DNA from: Geothrix sp. PMB-07
GTDB lineage: Bacteria; Acidobacteriota; Holophagae; Holophagales; Holophagaceae
Direction of reading: 5' to 3'
Assembly: GCF_030758935.1 (NCBI RefSeq)
Contig: NZ_CP132333.1
Coordinates: forward strand, 1,798,992-1,862,991
Length of the DNA: 64,000 nucleotides
Position 1 is the first letter of the stretch. Every line of letters starts with the position of its first letter. The position numbers were made by a program, and so were the translations under genes. Shown in pieces: positions 25,086 to 34,185 of this stretch. The notes under the pieces were generated by a model that saw only the letters and a program-made list of their open reading frames with translations, was not told the DNA's origin and did not search any database.

Positions 25086-25133
25086 GTGCTTACAATCGAA
25101 ATGAAAGTAGGCACTATTTTGGAAGGTAGGCAC
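25086..25133. promoter_or_regulatory. Probable HxlR operator with three GTAGGCAC-type half sites
   Basis: GTGCTTAC (25086-25093) is a 7-of-8 inverted match to GTAGGCAC (25107-25114), and a second exact GTAGGCAC lies at 25126-25133, 19 bases downstream in direct orientation. The sites overlap likely divergent promoter elements: minus-strand TAAAGT just past the first site, and plus-strand TTACAA (25091-25096) with an AT-rich CTATTTT. This fits autoregulation and control of the flavodoxin operon. Confidence 0.6.
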
Positions 25134-25136
25134 CCC

Positions 25137-25535
25137 ATGGTACGTAAAGCATGCGCCCTCGCCCCCAACGTGCTCGACGCCCACTGCCCCACGCGGCAGG
25201 CGCTGGATCTCATTGCTGATAAATGGACTGCACTCCTCATCTACCTGCTTTCCCGCGGCAAGCAGCGCTACGGCGACCTCCACCGGCAGGTGGGCGGCAT
25301 CAGCCAGAAGATGCTGACGCAGACGCTGCGCAAGCTGGAGCGGGATGGCCTGGTCACCCGTCATGTCTACCCTGAGGTTCCGCCGCGCACGGAGTACGAA
25401 CTCACCAAGCTGGGGCACACGCTCATCGGCCCCCTGGGCGCCCTTTGCCAGTGGGCCGGCGATCACCTGGCAGAGCTGGATCAGGCCCGCAAGCGCTACG
25501 ACCACCTGCAGCAGAAGGCCAGTCTCAGCGCTTGA
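25137..25535 (+). CDS. HxlR-family transcriptional regulator
   Basis: A winged-helix regulator of about 132 residues. The hallmark HxlR start is CPTRQALDLIADKWTALLIY (Cys17 from this start). It is followed by RYGDLHRQVGGISQKMLTQTLRKLERDGLV (recognition helix region) and the wing PPRTEYELT. Cys6 and Cys17 are in the region where YodB/HypR-type members use cysteines to sense quinones or disulfide stress. The ATG at 25137 follows GGAAGG. An earlier in-frame GTG (25086) would overlap the operator. Divergence from flavodoxin, oxidoreductase, thioredoxin and nitroreductase genes supports an electrophile-stress role. Confidence 0.9.
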   Translation: MVRKACALAPNVLDAHCPTRQALDLIADKWTALLIYLLSRGKQRYGDLHRQVGGISQKMLTQTLRKLERDGLVTRHVYPEVPPRTEYELTKLGHTLIGPLGALCQWAGDHLAELDQARKRYDHLQQKASLSA

Positions 25536-26094
25536 GGCGCTTGATATCGGCGGGTGTATCCAAGTCCCGCTCGCCTTCGGGGAAGGGCAGGGTGAGGGCC
25601 TGTTCGCGCTGCAGGATGGCCTTGGCGCCGCGATCACCCTCGAGCGCCGCCAGTTCAGGGAAGAGGCGCCTGGGCAGCAGGGCCGGAACGCCCAGGGTCC
25701 CCGCGTAAGCGCAGGCCGCCGGATGCATGGGAGCCTCTCCAGCCAACGCCATCAACCGCTTCAGGAGTACGGTGTCCACGGCGGGCTGGTCCACGGTCAG
25801 CAGCAGCACCCCCTCGGCCTCAGCAGGCAATGCGGCCAGGCCCGCGCGGATGGAACTGGCCATGCCTTCGGCGGCGCCGGGGTTGGGAATGGCCTGCACC
25901 GGCAGGCCAGACAAGCCCGGATCCCAGTCCCCCACCACGGCGATGACCGGGGCGCAGCCTGCTTCCAGGGCGGCCCTGACCGCGCGGCGCAGCAGGGTTT
26001 CACCCTCGAGGCGCAGAAGGGCCTTGGGGCCGCCCATGCGACGGCCAGAACCCGCGGCCAGGATGATGGCAGCGATGGAGGAAGGGGGATTCAC
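25525..26094 (-). CDS. mocA: Molybdenum cofactor cytidylyltransferase-like (MocA) protein
   Basis: A 189-residue nucleotidyltransferase of the MobA-like group. It begins with the signature IILAAGSGRRMGGPKALL (the nucleotide and substrate loop). LLLTVDQPAVD is the metal-binding Asp region, and the C-terminus has GERDLDTPADIKRL. MocA transfers CMP to molybdopterin to make the cytosine dinucleotide cofactor used by xanthine-oxidase-family enzymes. That fits the upstream molybdenum hydroxylase genes. The GTG start at 26094 overlaps the xdhC stop by four bases (GTGA). Its 3' end overlaps the convergent hxlR end by 11 bases. Confidence 0.9.
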   Translation of the reverse strand: MNPPSSIAAIILAAGSGRRMGGPKALLRLEGETLLRRAVRAALEAGCAPVIAVVGDWDPGLSGLPVQAIPNPGAAEGMASSIRAGLAALPAEAEGVLLLTVDQPAVDTVLLKRLMALAGEAPMHPAACAYAGTLGVPALLPRRLFPELAALEGDRGAKAILQREQALTLPFPEGERDLDTPADIKRLKR

Positions 26095-27062
26095 AGTGGT
26101 GTGGCCGAGGCCGCCTTTAGGCTCAGGGGCTGCCCGCTGCTTCCATGCAGGCTGGCTTGGATTTCGGCCAGCACCGCCAGCGCGATGGTTTCCGGCGTGG
26201 TCGCTCCCAGATCCAATCCCACGGGGGTATGGAGCCGTTCGTCGGGCTGAAGGCCTTCCTCGGCCAGTTCTGCCAAGAGTTTCGCGCCTCGGGCGCGGCT
26301 GCCCATGAGGCCCAGGTAGCCCGCCGCCGAAGGCAACAGCAGGCGCAGCGCTTCCAGATCCTTGGCGTAGTGGTGGGTCATGAGCACCACGGCGCTGCGC
26401 GAATCCAGTGGCAGCGTCCGCAGCAGCTTGGCAGGATGGCCAGCCCACACCCCATCGGCCTCGGGGAACCGCTCCGCGCGGGCGAAGGCGGGGCGATGGT
26501 CCAGCACGCCCACGAACCAGCCGAGTTCCTTGGCCATGCGGACCAGAGGACGGCTGTCGTCGCTGGCGCCCATGATCCAAAGGGCCGGAGGCGGATCAAA
26601 GGTTTCGAGGAAGCCGGTCACGGCATCTTCTTCGATTTTGGGGATGCTGCGCGCCCCCAGGTTCGTGTCGCTCAAATCCGTGTGAAGGGTTAGGGGCGCC
26701 CGGGAGGCCCAGGCCACCTCCACCCAGGACATCCACTCGGGGAAGCCCTCGAGAGGTTCCACGAGGATATCCAGCAGGCCTTCGCAGCCGCTGCCGCTGC
26801 CCCAGACCAGATCCGCATCGCCTCGCAGGTCGTACTGCATGATCCGGAGTCGCCCATCCTGGAGGGCTTCCATGGCCCGCGCGTGGACATCGCCTTCCAG
26901 GCATCCCCCGCTGAGCGAGCCGCGGAGGGGACCACCGCGATCCAGCAGCAGCCGGGCACCTGGGCGCCGGTAGCTGGAGCCCTCCACGCGCATGAGGGTG
27001 GCGAGGGCAAGGGGCCCCGGCCTTTCGCGCACGAGGCGGAAGATGTCCTGGAGTTCCTTCAT
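26091..27062 (-). CDS. xdhC: XdhC/CoxF-family molybdenum-enzyme maturation factor
   Basis: A 323-residue protein that in this family binds the molybdenum cofactor, supports its sulfuration and delivers it to xanthine-dehydrogenase-type enzymes. The N-terminal XdhC/CoxI domain carries ALATLMRVEGSSYRRPGARLL and SLSGGCLEGDV with the conserved Cys. The C-terminal Rossmann domain begins LWIMGASDDSRPLVRMA and contains VLMTHHYAKDLEAL and GYLGLMGSRAR. The ATG at 27062 overlaps the stop of the Mo-subunit gene (ATGA), and its own stop overlaps mocA. It is clearly part of one translationally coupled operon. Confidence 0.93.
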   Translation of the reverse strand: MKELQDIFRLVRERPGPLALATLMRVEGSSYRRPGARLLLDRGGPLRGSLSGGCLEGDVHARAMEALQDGRLRIMQYDLRGDADLVWGSGSGCEGLLDILVEPLEGFPEWMSWVEVAWASRAPLTLHTDLSDTNLGARSIPKIEEDAVTGFLETFDPPPALWIMGASDDSRPLVRMAKELGWFVGVLDHRPAFARAERFPEADGVWAGHPAKLLRTLPLDSRSAVVLMTHHYAKDLEALRLLLPSAAGYLGLMGSRARGAKLLAELAEEGLQPDERLHTPVGLDLGATTPETIALAVLAEIQASLHGSSGQPLSLKAASATPL

Positions 27063-29209
27063 GCGAGGCTCTCGGCCGTCAGCGGCAGGCGGCGGATGCG
27101 CTTGCCCGTGGCGGCGAAGATGGCGTTCAGCACGGCGGGGATGGGCAGGGGCACGGGTGGCTCGCCCATGCCCGAGGGCGCTTCGGCACTGGCGATGATC
27201 ACGGTGTCGACCTCGGGCATGTCGCCCTGGCGCACCAGGGGGAAGTCCAGGTAGCCAGTCTGCACTGTGCGGCCCTTGTCCCAGGTGATCTGGGTGAACA
27301 GGGCCGACAATCCGAATGCAATGCCGCCCTCCACCTGGGCTTCGAGGCCCGCTGGATTCACGGCGAAGCCGCAGTCCACGGCGCAGGTGATGCGATGCAC
27401 CTTGAGCCTGCCCTTCAGCACGGAGACTTCGGCCACCTGGGCGGCGTAGGTGCGCCCGTCGTAGGCGTGGCAGGCCAGGCCCAGACCGTGTCCCGCGGGT
27501 AGCTTGCGGCCCCACCCGGCCTTCGCTGCGGCGGCCTGCAGCACCTTCTTCAGGCGGGGGATGTCGGCTTCATCGCGGCCGAACTTCACCATGCCCTGGC
27601 TGCCCAGAAGGTCGAGCCGGAACCGCAGGGGATCCTTGCCTGAGGCGTGGGCCACCTCATCCAGGAAGCATTCCCGGGCGAAGACATTGGGCACCACCTC
27701 GATGCCGCGCCACCAGCCGAGGGGCGTGGGGGCTTCCACTTCCGCGTAATCCACGGTGATGGCGGGGATGGCGTAGGGAATGTCGAAGGCGCCGTTGGCT
27801 TCGGCCGAGGCCTGAGAAGGGCTCTTCTGACCGCCCATCCAGGAGCGGAGGATGGAAGGGCCCGCGATGCGATGGGCCCAGGCCGTGAGCCCGCCCTGGG
27901 CGTCCAGTCCGGCTCGCAGCCGATGCAGCGTGGCGGCGTGGTGGAGATCGTGGCGGAAGTCGTCTTCCCGGTCCCAGACCACCTGGATGGGGCCACCGCC
28001 AGCGGCTTTGGCCACCTCGGCGGCCTCGGTGCTGAAATCGGTGCCCAGGCGGCGGCCGAAGCCGCCGCCGATGAGGGCCACGTTCAGCTTCACCTGTTCG
28101 GGCTTGAGGCCCAGGGCTGTGGCCGCGGCGGCCTGTGCCTTGTTGGGGGACTGGGTGCCCGTCCATAGCTCCGCGCCATCGGGCGAGAGCTGCACCGTGG
28201 CGTTCATGGGCTCGACGGTGGCGTGGGCCTGATAGGGGAAGCTGTATTCGGCCTCGATCACGCGGGCTGCTGCGGCCAGGGCTTTTTCGGCATCGCCCGC
28301 TTTGCGGGCTTCATCTGCAGGCCCGGTCAGGGCTGACCGGGACTTCGCCTCCAGCGCTACGGAGTTGAAAGCCTTGCCCGGGCCTTCGTCCCAGGTGGTG
28401 GTGGCGGCCAGGGCATCCCGGCCCTTGAAGGCCGCCCACGTGCTGTCGGCCACCACAGCCAGGCCCGTGGGCACCTTCACCACGGCCTTCACCCCCTTCA
28501 CGGCACGGGCCTTGGCCTCGTCCCAGGCTTTGGGTTGGCCGCCCGGAACCTCGCAGCGCAGCACCGCGGCAAAGCGTTGCCCGGGGCGTCGCACATCCAA
28601 GCCGAACACAGCTTTGCCGATGACGATGGCCGGGCCATCGAAACGGGGTGTGCGCTTGCCCAGCAGGCGGTAGTCGCTGGCCTTCTTCAACGGCGAGTCC
28701 TTGGGCACGGGCAGCTTGGCGGCGGCCTCCGCGAGCGCGCCGTAGCCCAGCTTCTGGCCGCCGGGGCCATGCACGAAACCCCGCTCGGTGCGGCACTGGT
28801 CGATGCCCACTTTCCATTGGGTTGCAGCGGCAGTCCTCAGCATCTCGCGGGCGGTCGCACCGGCCTTGCGCAGGGGCGTCCAGGTGCTGCTCACACTGGT
28901 GCTGCCGCCGGTCTGCATGGATTTGAACTCGGGGCCCGGCTGGGCGTTGATGACCTCAACCTTCGACCAGTCAAGGTCCATTTCTTCGGCCAGGGCCAGG
29001 GGCAGCGCGGTGCGGACACCCTGGCCCATTTCGGTTTTGGGCACGGTGATGCGCACAGTGCCGTCGGGCAGCACGGCCAGGAAGGCGTTGGGTTTGAAGG
29101 CAGCCTTGGCGGTCTCGCCCGGCCGGGCCTTGGCCTCCAGGTTCAGGCCGAGCACCAGGCCTGCACCGGCGGCTCCGGTGAATTTGAGGAAGTCGCGGCG
29201 GTCGGTCAC
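27059..29209 (-). CDS. Molybdopterin-binding subunit of an isoquinoline 1-oxidoreductase-like hydroxylase
   Basis: Large catalytic subunit (716 residues) of a xanthine-oxidase-family enzyme of the IorB/aldehyde oxidase type. A twin-arginine signal at the very N-terminus ([20 protein letters not shown]) points to Tat export after cofactor insertion. Motifs include [54 protein letters not shown] and, near the C-terminus, the catalytic Glu in [12 protein letters not shown]. The GTG start at 29209 overlaps the stop of the 2Fe-2S subunit (GTGA). The substrate (N-heterocycle or aldehyde) cannot be told from sequence. No cytochrome acceptor gene is adjacent. Confidence 0.92.
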   Translation of the reverse strand: MTDRRDFLKFTGAAGAGLVLGLNLEAKARPGETAKAAFKPNAFLAVLPDGTVRITVPKTEMGQGVRTALPLALAEEMDLDWSKVEVINAQPGPEFKSMQTGGSTSVSSTWTPLRKAGATAREMLRTAAATQWKVGIDQCRTERGFVHGPGGQKLGYGALAEAAAKLPVPKDSPLKKASDYRLLGKRTPRFDGPAIVIGKAVFGLDVRRPGQRFAAVLRCEVPGGQPKAWDEAKARAVKGVKAVVKVPTGLAVVADSTWAAFKGRDALAATTTWDEGPGKAFNSVALEAKSRSALTGPADEARKAGDAEKALAAAARVIEAEYSFPYQAHATVEPMNATVQLSPDGAELWTGTQSPNKAQAAAATALGLKPEQVKLNVALIGGGFGRRLGTDFSTEAAEVAKAAGGGPIQVVWDREDDFRHDLHHAATLHRLRAGLDAQGGLTAWAHRIAGPSILRSWMGGQKSPSQASAEANGAFDIPYAIPAITVDYAEVEAPTPLGWWRGIEVVPNVFARECFLDEVAHASGKDPLRFRLDLLGSQGMVKFGRDEADIPRLKKVLQAAAAKAGWGRKLPAGHGLGLACHAYDGRTYAAQVAEVSVLKGRLKVHRITCAVDCGFAVNPAGLEAQVEGGIAFGLSALFTQITWDKGRTVQTGYLDFPLVRQGDMPEVDTVIIASAEAPSGMGEPPVPLPIPAVLNAIFAATGKRIRRLPLTAESLA

Positions 29210-29667
29210 TTCACACCTCCAGCCGCGCGCTTCACAGCTTTCCGAACGCGGGGATAGGTGCCGCAGCGGCACACATGATCGGCGAAGGCCTCGTCGATGT
29301 CGCGGTCGGTGGGATGAGGTTTGCGTTTCAGAAGGGCAGCGGCGCTCATGATGAAGCCCGGTTGGCAGTAGCCGCACTGGGCTACGTCTTCGGCGATCCA
29401 GGCCTTCTGCACGGGATGGGAACCATCCTTGGACAAGCCCTCCACGGTGACGATGGCGCGCCCGGCCGCCTCCTTCAGGCTGGTCTGACAGGATTTCACG
29501 GCCTTGCCATCCAGGTGGACGGTGCAGGACCCGCAGACGCCTTGGCCGCACCCGAACTTGGTGCCGGTGAGGCCCAGGGTATCCCGGAGAATCCAGAGCA
29601 GGGGCGTGTCGCCGTCGGCGTCCACAGTGCGGACCCGGCCGTTCACGGTGAGTTGGATCGGTGCCAT
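29206..29667 (-). CDS. 2Fe-2S subunit of the molybdenum hydroxylase
   Basis: Small electron-transfer subunit of 153 residues with both iron-sulfur clusters of the family. The plant-type cluster is [13 protein letters not shown]. The C-terminal helical cluster is [17 protein letters not shown] and [15 protein letters not shown]. It passes electrons from the molybdenum centre of the IorB-like subunit to an external acceptor. It has no signal peptide, so it would travel with the Tat-exported large subunit. The ATG at 29667 has GGAG upstream; an ATG six codons earlier is less well placed. It is the first gene of the operon. Confidence 0.94.
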   Translation of the reverse strand: MAPIQLTVNGRVRTVDADGDTPLLWILRDTLGLTGTKFGCGQGVCGSCTVHLDGKAVKSCQTSLKEAAGRAIVTVEGLSKDGSHPVQKAWIAEDVAQCGYCQPGFIMSAAALLKRKPHPTDRDIDEAFADHVCRCGTYPRVRKAVKRAAGGVK

Positions 29668-29737
29668 GGAGGCTCCTGCGAACATCGGATGATGAGGCTT
29701 CCACCCTACGCCCCGTGGAAGTCCCCCGCAACGGTGC

Positions 29738-29743
29738 TAATGT
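29738..29743 (+). promoter_or_regulatory. Possible extended -10 element upstream of the secreted SnoaL-like gene
   Basis: TGCTAATGT gives an extended -10 (TAATGT, 29738-29743) 23 bases before the ATG, in the divergent gap after the molybdenum hydroxylase operon. No convincing -35. Confidence 0.35.
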
Positions 29744-29766
29744 ATGGCCCACCTTCCGGAGGCATC

Positions 29767-30657
29767 ATGCGCAAGACCGCGGCCATGGCGGTGTGGATGC
29801 TTTGTCTTGGTTTGCCAGCCTGGAGTCAATCCCAGGCTCAAACCTGGGTTCAGGCTGCGGCACTGGAACCCGTGTTGCGCGCGGAGCTGGCCTTCGCCAA
29901 GCAGGCGGAAGATCAGGGCATCCGCGCGGCCTTCCTGGCCTGGCTCAAGCCCGATGCCCGGGTGTTCACGCCGAGGATGGTCAGCGCGGAGGCGCAGTAC
30001 GGCCCGGAGCCTGGGGATCCCGGCCACCTCGCCTGGTACCCGGAGGCCATGGGGGTGGCGGCCTCGGGCGATCTGGCCTGGAGCCTGGGCCCCTGGACCT
30101 ACGCGGCGAAGAAAGGTGGGCCGGTGCTGGTGAACGGCCACTTTCTTTCCGTGTGGCGCAAACAGGCCGACGGCCTCTGGAAGGTGGTGGCGGATATCGG
30201 CGTGCCCCACGGTGCGCCGAAGGAGGCCATCGCGCGCTTTGTGGTTTCGAGTCCGGACCTCGGTGCGGGTTCAACGGCTTCCCATCCTGGCCCAGACCCT
30301 TCTGCCGTCTTGACCCGGCTGGAATCCGATCTCTCTGCGGCCTGGGCGATGAAGGGCGGCTTGGCCCTGGAACCTATGCTGGCCAAGGAAGGGCGGGTGC
30401 TGAGGCCCCGGGCCTTCCCGCTGAAGGCGACGGCCGAGATTCGGCCGGCCCTGGAAGCGGACAGGCCTGGTCCCACTTGGAAGCCCGCGCTGCTCCAGGT
30501 CGCGGCCAGTGGGGATCTGGGCTGGGCCTGTGGCGAATCGGCGCCGGACGATCAGGGCCGCAGCGCCAGCTTCCTGCGGATCTGGAGCCTCGAAGCCGGG
30601 ACCTGGAAAGTCCTGTTTGATGTGCGCCTGCCCCATCCTCCTCCCCCGGCCAAATAA
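29767..30657 (+). CDS. Secreted protein with two SnoaL/DUF4440-like domains
   Basis: A 296-residue exported protein (signal KTAAMAVWMLCLGLPAWSQ). It seems to hold two tandem NTF2-like modules: the first about 30-155 (AFLAWLKPDARVFTP, GDLAWSLGPWTYAAKKG, LSVWRKQADGLWKVVADIG) and the second about 170-290 (AWAMKGGLALEPMLAKEGRV, GDLGWACGESAPD, LRIWSLEAGTWKVLFDV). In the family these pockets bind small ligands, or act as steroid-isomerase-like enzymes. No specific function can be assigned. It is divergent from the molybdenum hydroxylase operon and 48 bases upstream of fliO. Confidence 0.75.
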   Translation: MRKTAAMAVWMLCLGLPAWSQSQAQTWVQAAALEPVLRAELAFAKQAEDQGIRAAFLAWLKPDARVFTPRMVSAEAQYGPEPGDPGHLAWYPEAMGVAASGDLAWSLGPWTYAAKKGGPVLVNGHFLSVWRKQADGLWKVVADIGVPHGAPKEAIARFVVSSPDLGAGSTASHPGPDPSAVLTRLESDLSAAWAMKGGLALEPMLAKEGRVLRPRAFPLKATAEIRPALEADRPGPTWKPALLQVAASGDLGWACGESAPDDQGRSASFLRIWSLEAGTWKVLFDVRLPHPPPPAK

Positions 30658-30705
30658 GGCTGGCATCCGTCTCGCCCTCTCCCGGTGCTGTGTCGGGAGT
30701 TTGTC

Positions 30706-31227
30706 GTGCTGCGACGATGGGTGCTTTGCCTCGGAATGTTGTCGGGCCTGTGTCTGGGCGCTCAGGGCTCGGCCCCGCCGCCCACGGCCTCGGAGAAGGA
30801 ACTGCAGGCTCCCTTGACGCTGGAGGACGGAAAACCGACGCAGGGCCAGGCGGCGGAGGCTCCGCCTTCGGGCCTGCGGGCCTTTGGCTCTCTGGTATTG
30901 GTGCTGGGCCTGGCGGGGGCCAGTCTCTGGGCGCTCAAGAAATACGGCCGTGGCCGCATGCCCGGCGGAGGCGGCACCAAGCTCAAGGTGGAGGAAACCC
31001 TGGCCCTGGGTGACCGTCGCTTTGTGTCGATCCTGGATGTGGAGGGAGAACGCTTCCTCATCGCCCTGACGCCCCAGGGCATTGGCCTGCTGTCGCGCCT
31101 TGATCCCGGCGAACGAGGCGAGCCGGGCACTTTTGATGAGGCCCTCTCCCGCCAGGTGGACCTGGGCCGACCCGTGCCGGTCAAGGAGATGGAGGCCCTG
31201 TTGAAGCAGGGCGGAGGTGGCCAATGA
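30706..31227 (+). CDS. fliO: Flagellar biosynthesis protein FliO-like
   Basis: A 173-residue membrane protein with the FliO layout: a signal-like hydrophobic N-terminus, a low-complexity linker, one membrane span (GSLVLVLGLAGASLWALKKY, about 62-81) and a cytoplasmic domain starting KLKVEETLALGDRRFVSILDV. FliO assists assembly of the FliP ring of the flagellar export gate. Similarity is weak, as usual for FliO, but its position directly before fliP (ATGA overlap) is decisive. The GTG at 30706 has GGGAG 6 bases upstream and is preferred to the in-frame GTG at 30685. Confidence 0.85.
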   Translation: MLRRWVLCLGMLSGLCLGAQGSAPPPTASEKELQAPLTLEDGKPTQGQAAEAPPSGLRAFGSLVLVLGLAGASLWALKKYGRGRMPGGGGTKLKVEETLALGDRRFVSILDVEGERFLIALTPQGIGLLSRLDPGERGEPGTFDEALSRQVDLGRPVPVKEMEALLKQGGGGQ

Positions 31228-31979
31228 ACCGGGTTCTGCGCTGGCTCCCCACCATCCTCATTCTGCTGGCAGGTGTGACCCTCTGCGCCCAGCAGCCTGC
31301 GCCACTGCCCTCCCTGACGGTGGATTTCGGCAAGACGCCCTCGGGGCCAGCCCTCAGCTCCAGCCTGCAGGCCATGCTGCTGTTGACCATCCTCACGCTG
31401 GCGCCCACCATCCTCATGACGGCCACCAGCTTCACCCGCATCGTGGTGGTGATGCACTTCCTGCGGCAGGGGCTTGGCACCCAGCAGACGCCTTCCAATC
31501 AAGTGCTCATCAGCCTTTCGCTGGTGCTGACTTTTTTCATCATGGCGCCCACCGCCCGGGAGATCAACGCGACGGTGCTGCAGCCCCTGCAGCGCAATGA
31601 ACTCACCACCGAACAGGCCCTGGATCGCACCGGTGCGCCGCTGAAAGTCTTCATGCTGCGCCACACCCGGAAGAAGGACCTGGCCCTGTTCCTGCGCATC
31701 TCGAAGTCGCCAGCGCCCAGGACCAAGGCCGATGTGCCCATGGAGTGCCTGCTGCCGGCCTTCCTCATCAGCGAACTGAAGACCGCCTTTGAAATCGGCT
31801 TCATGATCTTCCTGCCCTTCCTGGTGGTGGACATGGTGGTGGCCAGCATCCTGCTGAGCATGGGCATGATGATGCTGCCGCCCGTGGTGATCTCGCTGCC
31901 CTTCAAAATTCTGCTGTTTGTGCTGGTGGATGGTTGGTATCTGATCATCGGCTCGCTGGTGAGGGGGTATACGGGATGA
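31224..31979 (+). CDS. fliP: Flagellar export gate protein FliP
   Basis: Core export-gate subunit (251 residues) of the flagellar type III secretion system. It has a cleavable signal (LILLAGVTLCAQ) and then the conserved TILTLAPTILMTATSFTRIV, the long central loop, and the FliP signatures LPAFLISELKTAFEIGF and LSMGMMMLPP. It starts inside the fliO stop (ATGA) and ends inside the fliQ start (ATGA), so translation is coupled along the cluster. Confidence 0.97.
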   Translation: MNRVLRWLPTILILLAGVTLCAQQPAPLPSLTVDFGKTPSGPALSSSLQAMLLLTILTLAPTILMTATSFTRIVVVMHFLRQGLGTQQTPSNQVLISLSLVLTFFIMAPTAREINATVLQPLQRNELTTEQALDRTGAPLKVFMLRHTRKKDLALFLRISKSPAPRTKADVPMECLLPAFLISELKTAFEIGFMIFLPFLVVDMVVASILLSMGMMMLPPVVISLPFKILLFVLVDGWYLIIGSLVRGYTG

Positions 31980-32254
31980 ACGAGCTGCTCATCGCCCAGT
32001 TGGGCAAGGACGCACTGAGGACCGCATTGATGGTGGCGGGGCCCGCGCTGGCGGTCTCCCTGGTGGTGGGCCTGGTCGTCTCCATCTTCCAGGTGGTGAC
32101 GAGCCTGCAGGATCAGACCATCGCCTTCGTGCCCAAGGTCATTGCCGTCATGGCGGTGGTGGCCATCAGCTTTCCCTGGATGACGGCGGTCATGGTCCAC
32201 TTCACCACGCGCATGTTCACGGAGTTCAACGCCGTCGTACGACAGCTATCGTGA
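31976..32254 (+). CDS. fliQ: Flagellar export gate protein FliQ
   Basis: A 92-residue protein with two membrane hairpin helices. VGLVVSIFQVVTSLQDQTI and FVPKVIAVMAVVAISFPWM are close to the FliQ consensus. It forms the helical export gate with FliP and FliR. The ATG at 31976 overlaps the fliP stop; a longer in-frame start inside fliP would add residues without similarity. Confidence 0.95.
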   Translation: MNELLIAQLGKDALRTALMVAGPALAVSLVVGLVVSIFQVVTSLQDQTIAFVPKVIAVMAVVAISFPWMTAVMVHFTTRMFTEFNAVVRQLS

Positions 32255-32261
32255 GGACAGG

Positions 32262-33047
32262 GTGACGCCGACGCTCTCCAGTTCTGCGCTCTGGGCCTTT
32301 ACCGGCGCCAAGGCGGCGCTTTGGGTGCTGGTGCTCACGCGACTCACAGGCCTGTTGGCGGCCTTTCCCATTCTGGGGGGCGAGCAGATGCCCCTGCCGA
32401 TCCGGGCAGCCTTGGGGGCGTTGCTGGCGACCGTGATCCTGCCTGTCATTCCCGTGCCGCCAGTCCTGCCATCGGGGCTTCCAGAGCTGGTGGGGCTGAT
32501 GGCTTCGGAGCTGGCCATCGGCCTCCTGCTGGGAACGGTCGTGGCCTGGACCCTCGAGGCCGTCTCTTTCGCGGGAACCCTCATGGACACCCAGATGGGT
32601 TTCTCTTTCGTGCAGTTCATCGACCCGGCCACGTCCCAGAGTGCCTCCATCTCTGGCTCCCTGATGACTCAGGTCGCAGCGCTGTTGGTGTTCGTCACCG
32701 GGCTGCACCACCAGATGATCCTCGCTCTGGTGGACAGTTATCGGGTGGCGCCCATGGGGCAGGGGGTGCCGCTGCAGGTCATGGGCCTCATCGTCCTCAT
32801 CGGCCAGCTTCTGGCCAAGGGGTTCCAGCTGGCCTTTCCGGTGCTGGCGGTGCTGTTCCTGCTGGATCTCACGTTGGGCATCTCGGGCAAGTTCATGCCC
32901 CAGCTTCAGCTGCTGCAGCTGAGCTTCCCACTGAAGATCAGCCTGGGGCTGCTCATCCTTGGCTTGGTGTTGAGGGAGCTGGGGCCGTGGCTGGTGCCCC
33001 TTCTGGACGTGGCGCCCCGCCTCGCCCTGAAGCTGCTCGGAGGCTGA
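32262..33047 (+). CDS. fliR: Flagellar export gate protein FliR
   Basis: A 261-residue polytopic protein. Conserved FliR parts include LTRLTGLLAAFPILGGEQMP, ELAIGLLLGTVVAW and GTLMDTQMGFSFVQFIDPAT. It completes the FliPQR export gate. The GTG start at 32262 follows GAGGA, 7 bases after the fliQ stop. Confidence 0.95.
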   Translation: MTPTLSSSALWAFTGAKAALWVLVLTRLTGLLAAFPILGGEQMPLPIRAALGALLATVILPVIPVPPVLPSGLPELVGLMASELAIGLLLGTVVAWTLEAVSFAGTLMDTQMGFSFVQFIDPATSQSASISGSLMTQVAALLVFVTGLHHQMILALVDSYRVAPMGQGVPLQVMGLIVLIGQLLAKGFQLAFPVLAVLFLLDLTLGISGKFMPQLQLLQLSFPLKISLGLLILGLVLRELGPWLVPLLDVAPRLALKLLGG

Positions 33048-33048
33048 A

Positions 33049-34104
33049 GTGGCCCAGGATCCCGGCCGTACCGAAAGGGCCACGCCCAAGCGACGCCAAA
33101 AGGCCAGGGACGAGGGCTCGGTCGCCCGGAGTGCGGATTTCGATGGCGCCATCCTCCTCTGGGGGAACTTCTTCCTTTTCCTCGGGCTGGGGGGCGCGAC
33201 CCTCGCCCTGCTGGCCAAGCAGGCAGCTCACTTCCTCCAGCTGGCCCGGCCTGGCGCGCTGGAAGAAGCTGGCCGAGTCACCTTGCTGGGCGATGTGATG
33301 ATGATCCTCGGCCGCTTGGTGCTGCCCTTCCTTGGCCTCAACCTGGCCATTGCCCTGGTGTCGGGCTTCTCCCAGCGGGGCTTCAGCTTCAGCACCCAGC
33401 CCCTGCAGCCCAAGTTTGATCGGCTGAACCCGGCCCAGGGGTTCAAGCGGATCTTCTCCTCGCGGGCATTGGTGGATCTCGTTAAGAGCCTGGCCAAGTT
33501 CAGTCTCCTGGCTTGGGTGGCCTGGGCGGTGCTGGAACCGCGGATTCCGGCCTTGCTGGGCACCCTGAAACTGCCGCTGGGAGCCTCTCTGGAGCTCTTT
33601 CGGAACGCCGTCTTCGCCCTCTATCGCAACGTGATGCTGGCCATGCTGGTGATCGCGGTGGCCGATTTCGCCTGGCAGCGCTTCTCCTGGGAGAAGGGTA
33701 TCCGCATGACCAAGCAGGAAGTGAAGGACGAGCAGAAGGATTCCGAAGGCAATCCCGAGGTGAAGCAGCGGCAGAGAGGCATCATGCTGGCAGCGGCCCG
33801 CCGCCGCATGCTGGCGGAGGTGCCCAAGGCCACCGTGGTGGTGACCAACCCCACCCATGTGGCGGTGGCCCTTCGGTATGACGAGAAAAGCTCGGCCCCC
33901 ATCTGCGTGGCCAAGGGGCTGGATCATCTGGCCCTCAAAATTCGCGAACGGGCCCGGGATGCCCGGGTTCCCATCCTGGAGCGCCCTGAACTGGCGCGCG
34001 CCCTGTATCGCTCAGTGGACATGGACAAACCCATCCCACGGGACCTCTACCAGGCCGTGGCCCAGGTGCTGGCCTTCGTCTACCGCCTGCGGGGCGCTGC
34101 CTGA
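33049..34104 (+). CDS. flhB: Flagellar export specificity switch FlhB
   Basis: A 351-residue protein with four membrane helices and a cytoplasmic domain that self-cleaves at NPTH (267-270, within VVVTNPTHVAVALRY) to switch export from rod/hook to filament proteins. The N-terminus (RTERATPKRRQKARDEGSVARS) and the linker KGIRMTKQEVKDEQKDSEGN are characteristic. The GTG start follows the fliR stop by one base. FlhA is not adjacent here. Confidence 0.96.
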   Translation: MAQDPGRTERATPKRRQKARDEGSVARSADFDGAILLWGNFFLFLGLGGATLALLAKQAAHFLQLARPGALEEAGRVTLLGDVMMILGRLVLPFLGLNLAIALVSGFSQRGFSFSTQPLQPKFDRLNPAQGFKRIFSSRALVDLVKSLAKFSLLAWVAWAVLEPRIPALLGTLKLPLGASLELFRNAVFALYRNVMLAMLVIAVADFAWQRFSWEKGIRMTKQEVKDEQKDSEGNPEVKQRQRGIMLAAARRRMLAEVPKATVVVTNPTHVAVALRYDEKSSAPICVAKGLDHLALKIRERARDARVPILERPELARALYRSVDMDKPIPRDLYQAVAQVLAFVYRLRGAA

Positions 34105-34185
34105 AACACTTGAGGCAACGGCCTGAGGCGCCGAAAGGGTATTGTAAGGACAGCCCCAAAGACACTGACACCCACAGGCAAACCC

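Noticed and set aside
29275-29766. In-frame 5' extension of the SnoaL-like gene
   Set aside because: It overlaps the 2Fe-2S subunit gene in antisense. The ATG at 29767 gives a clean signal peptide.
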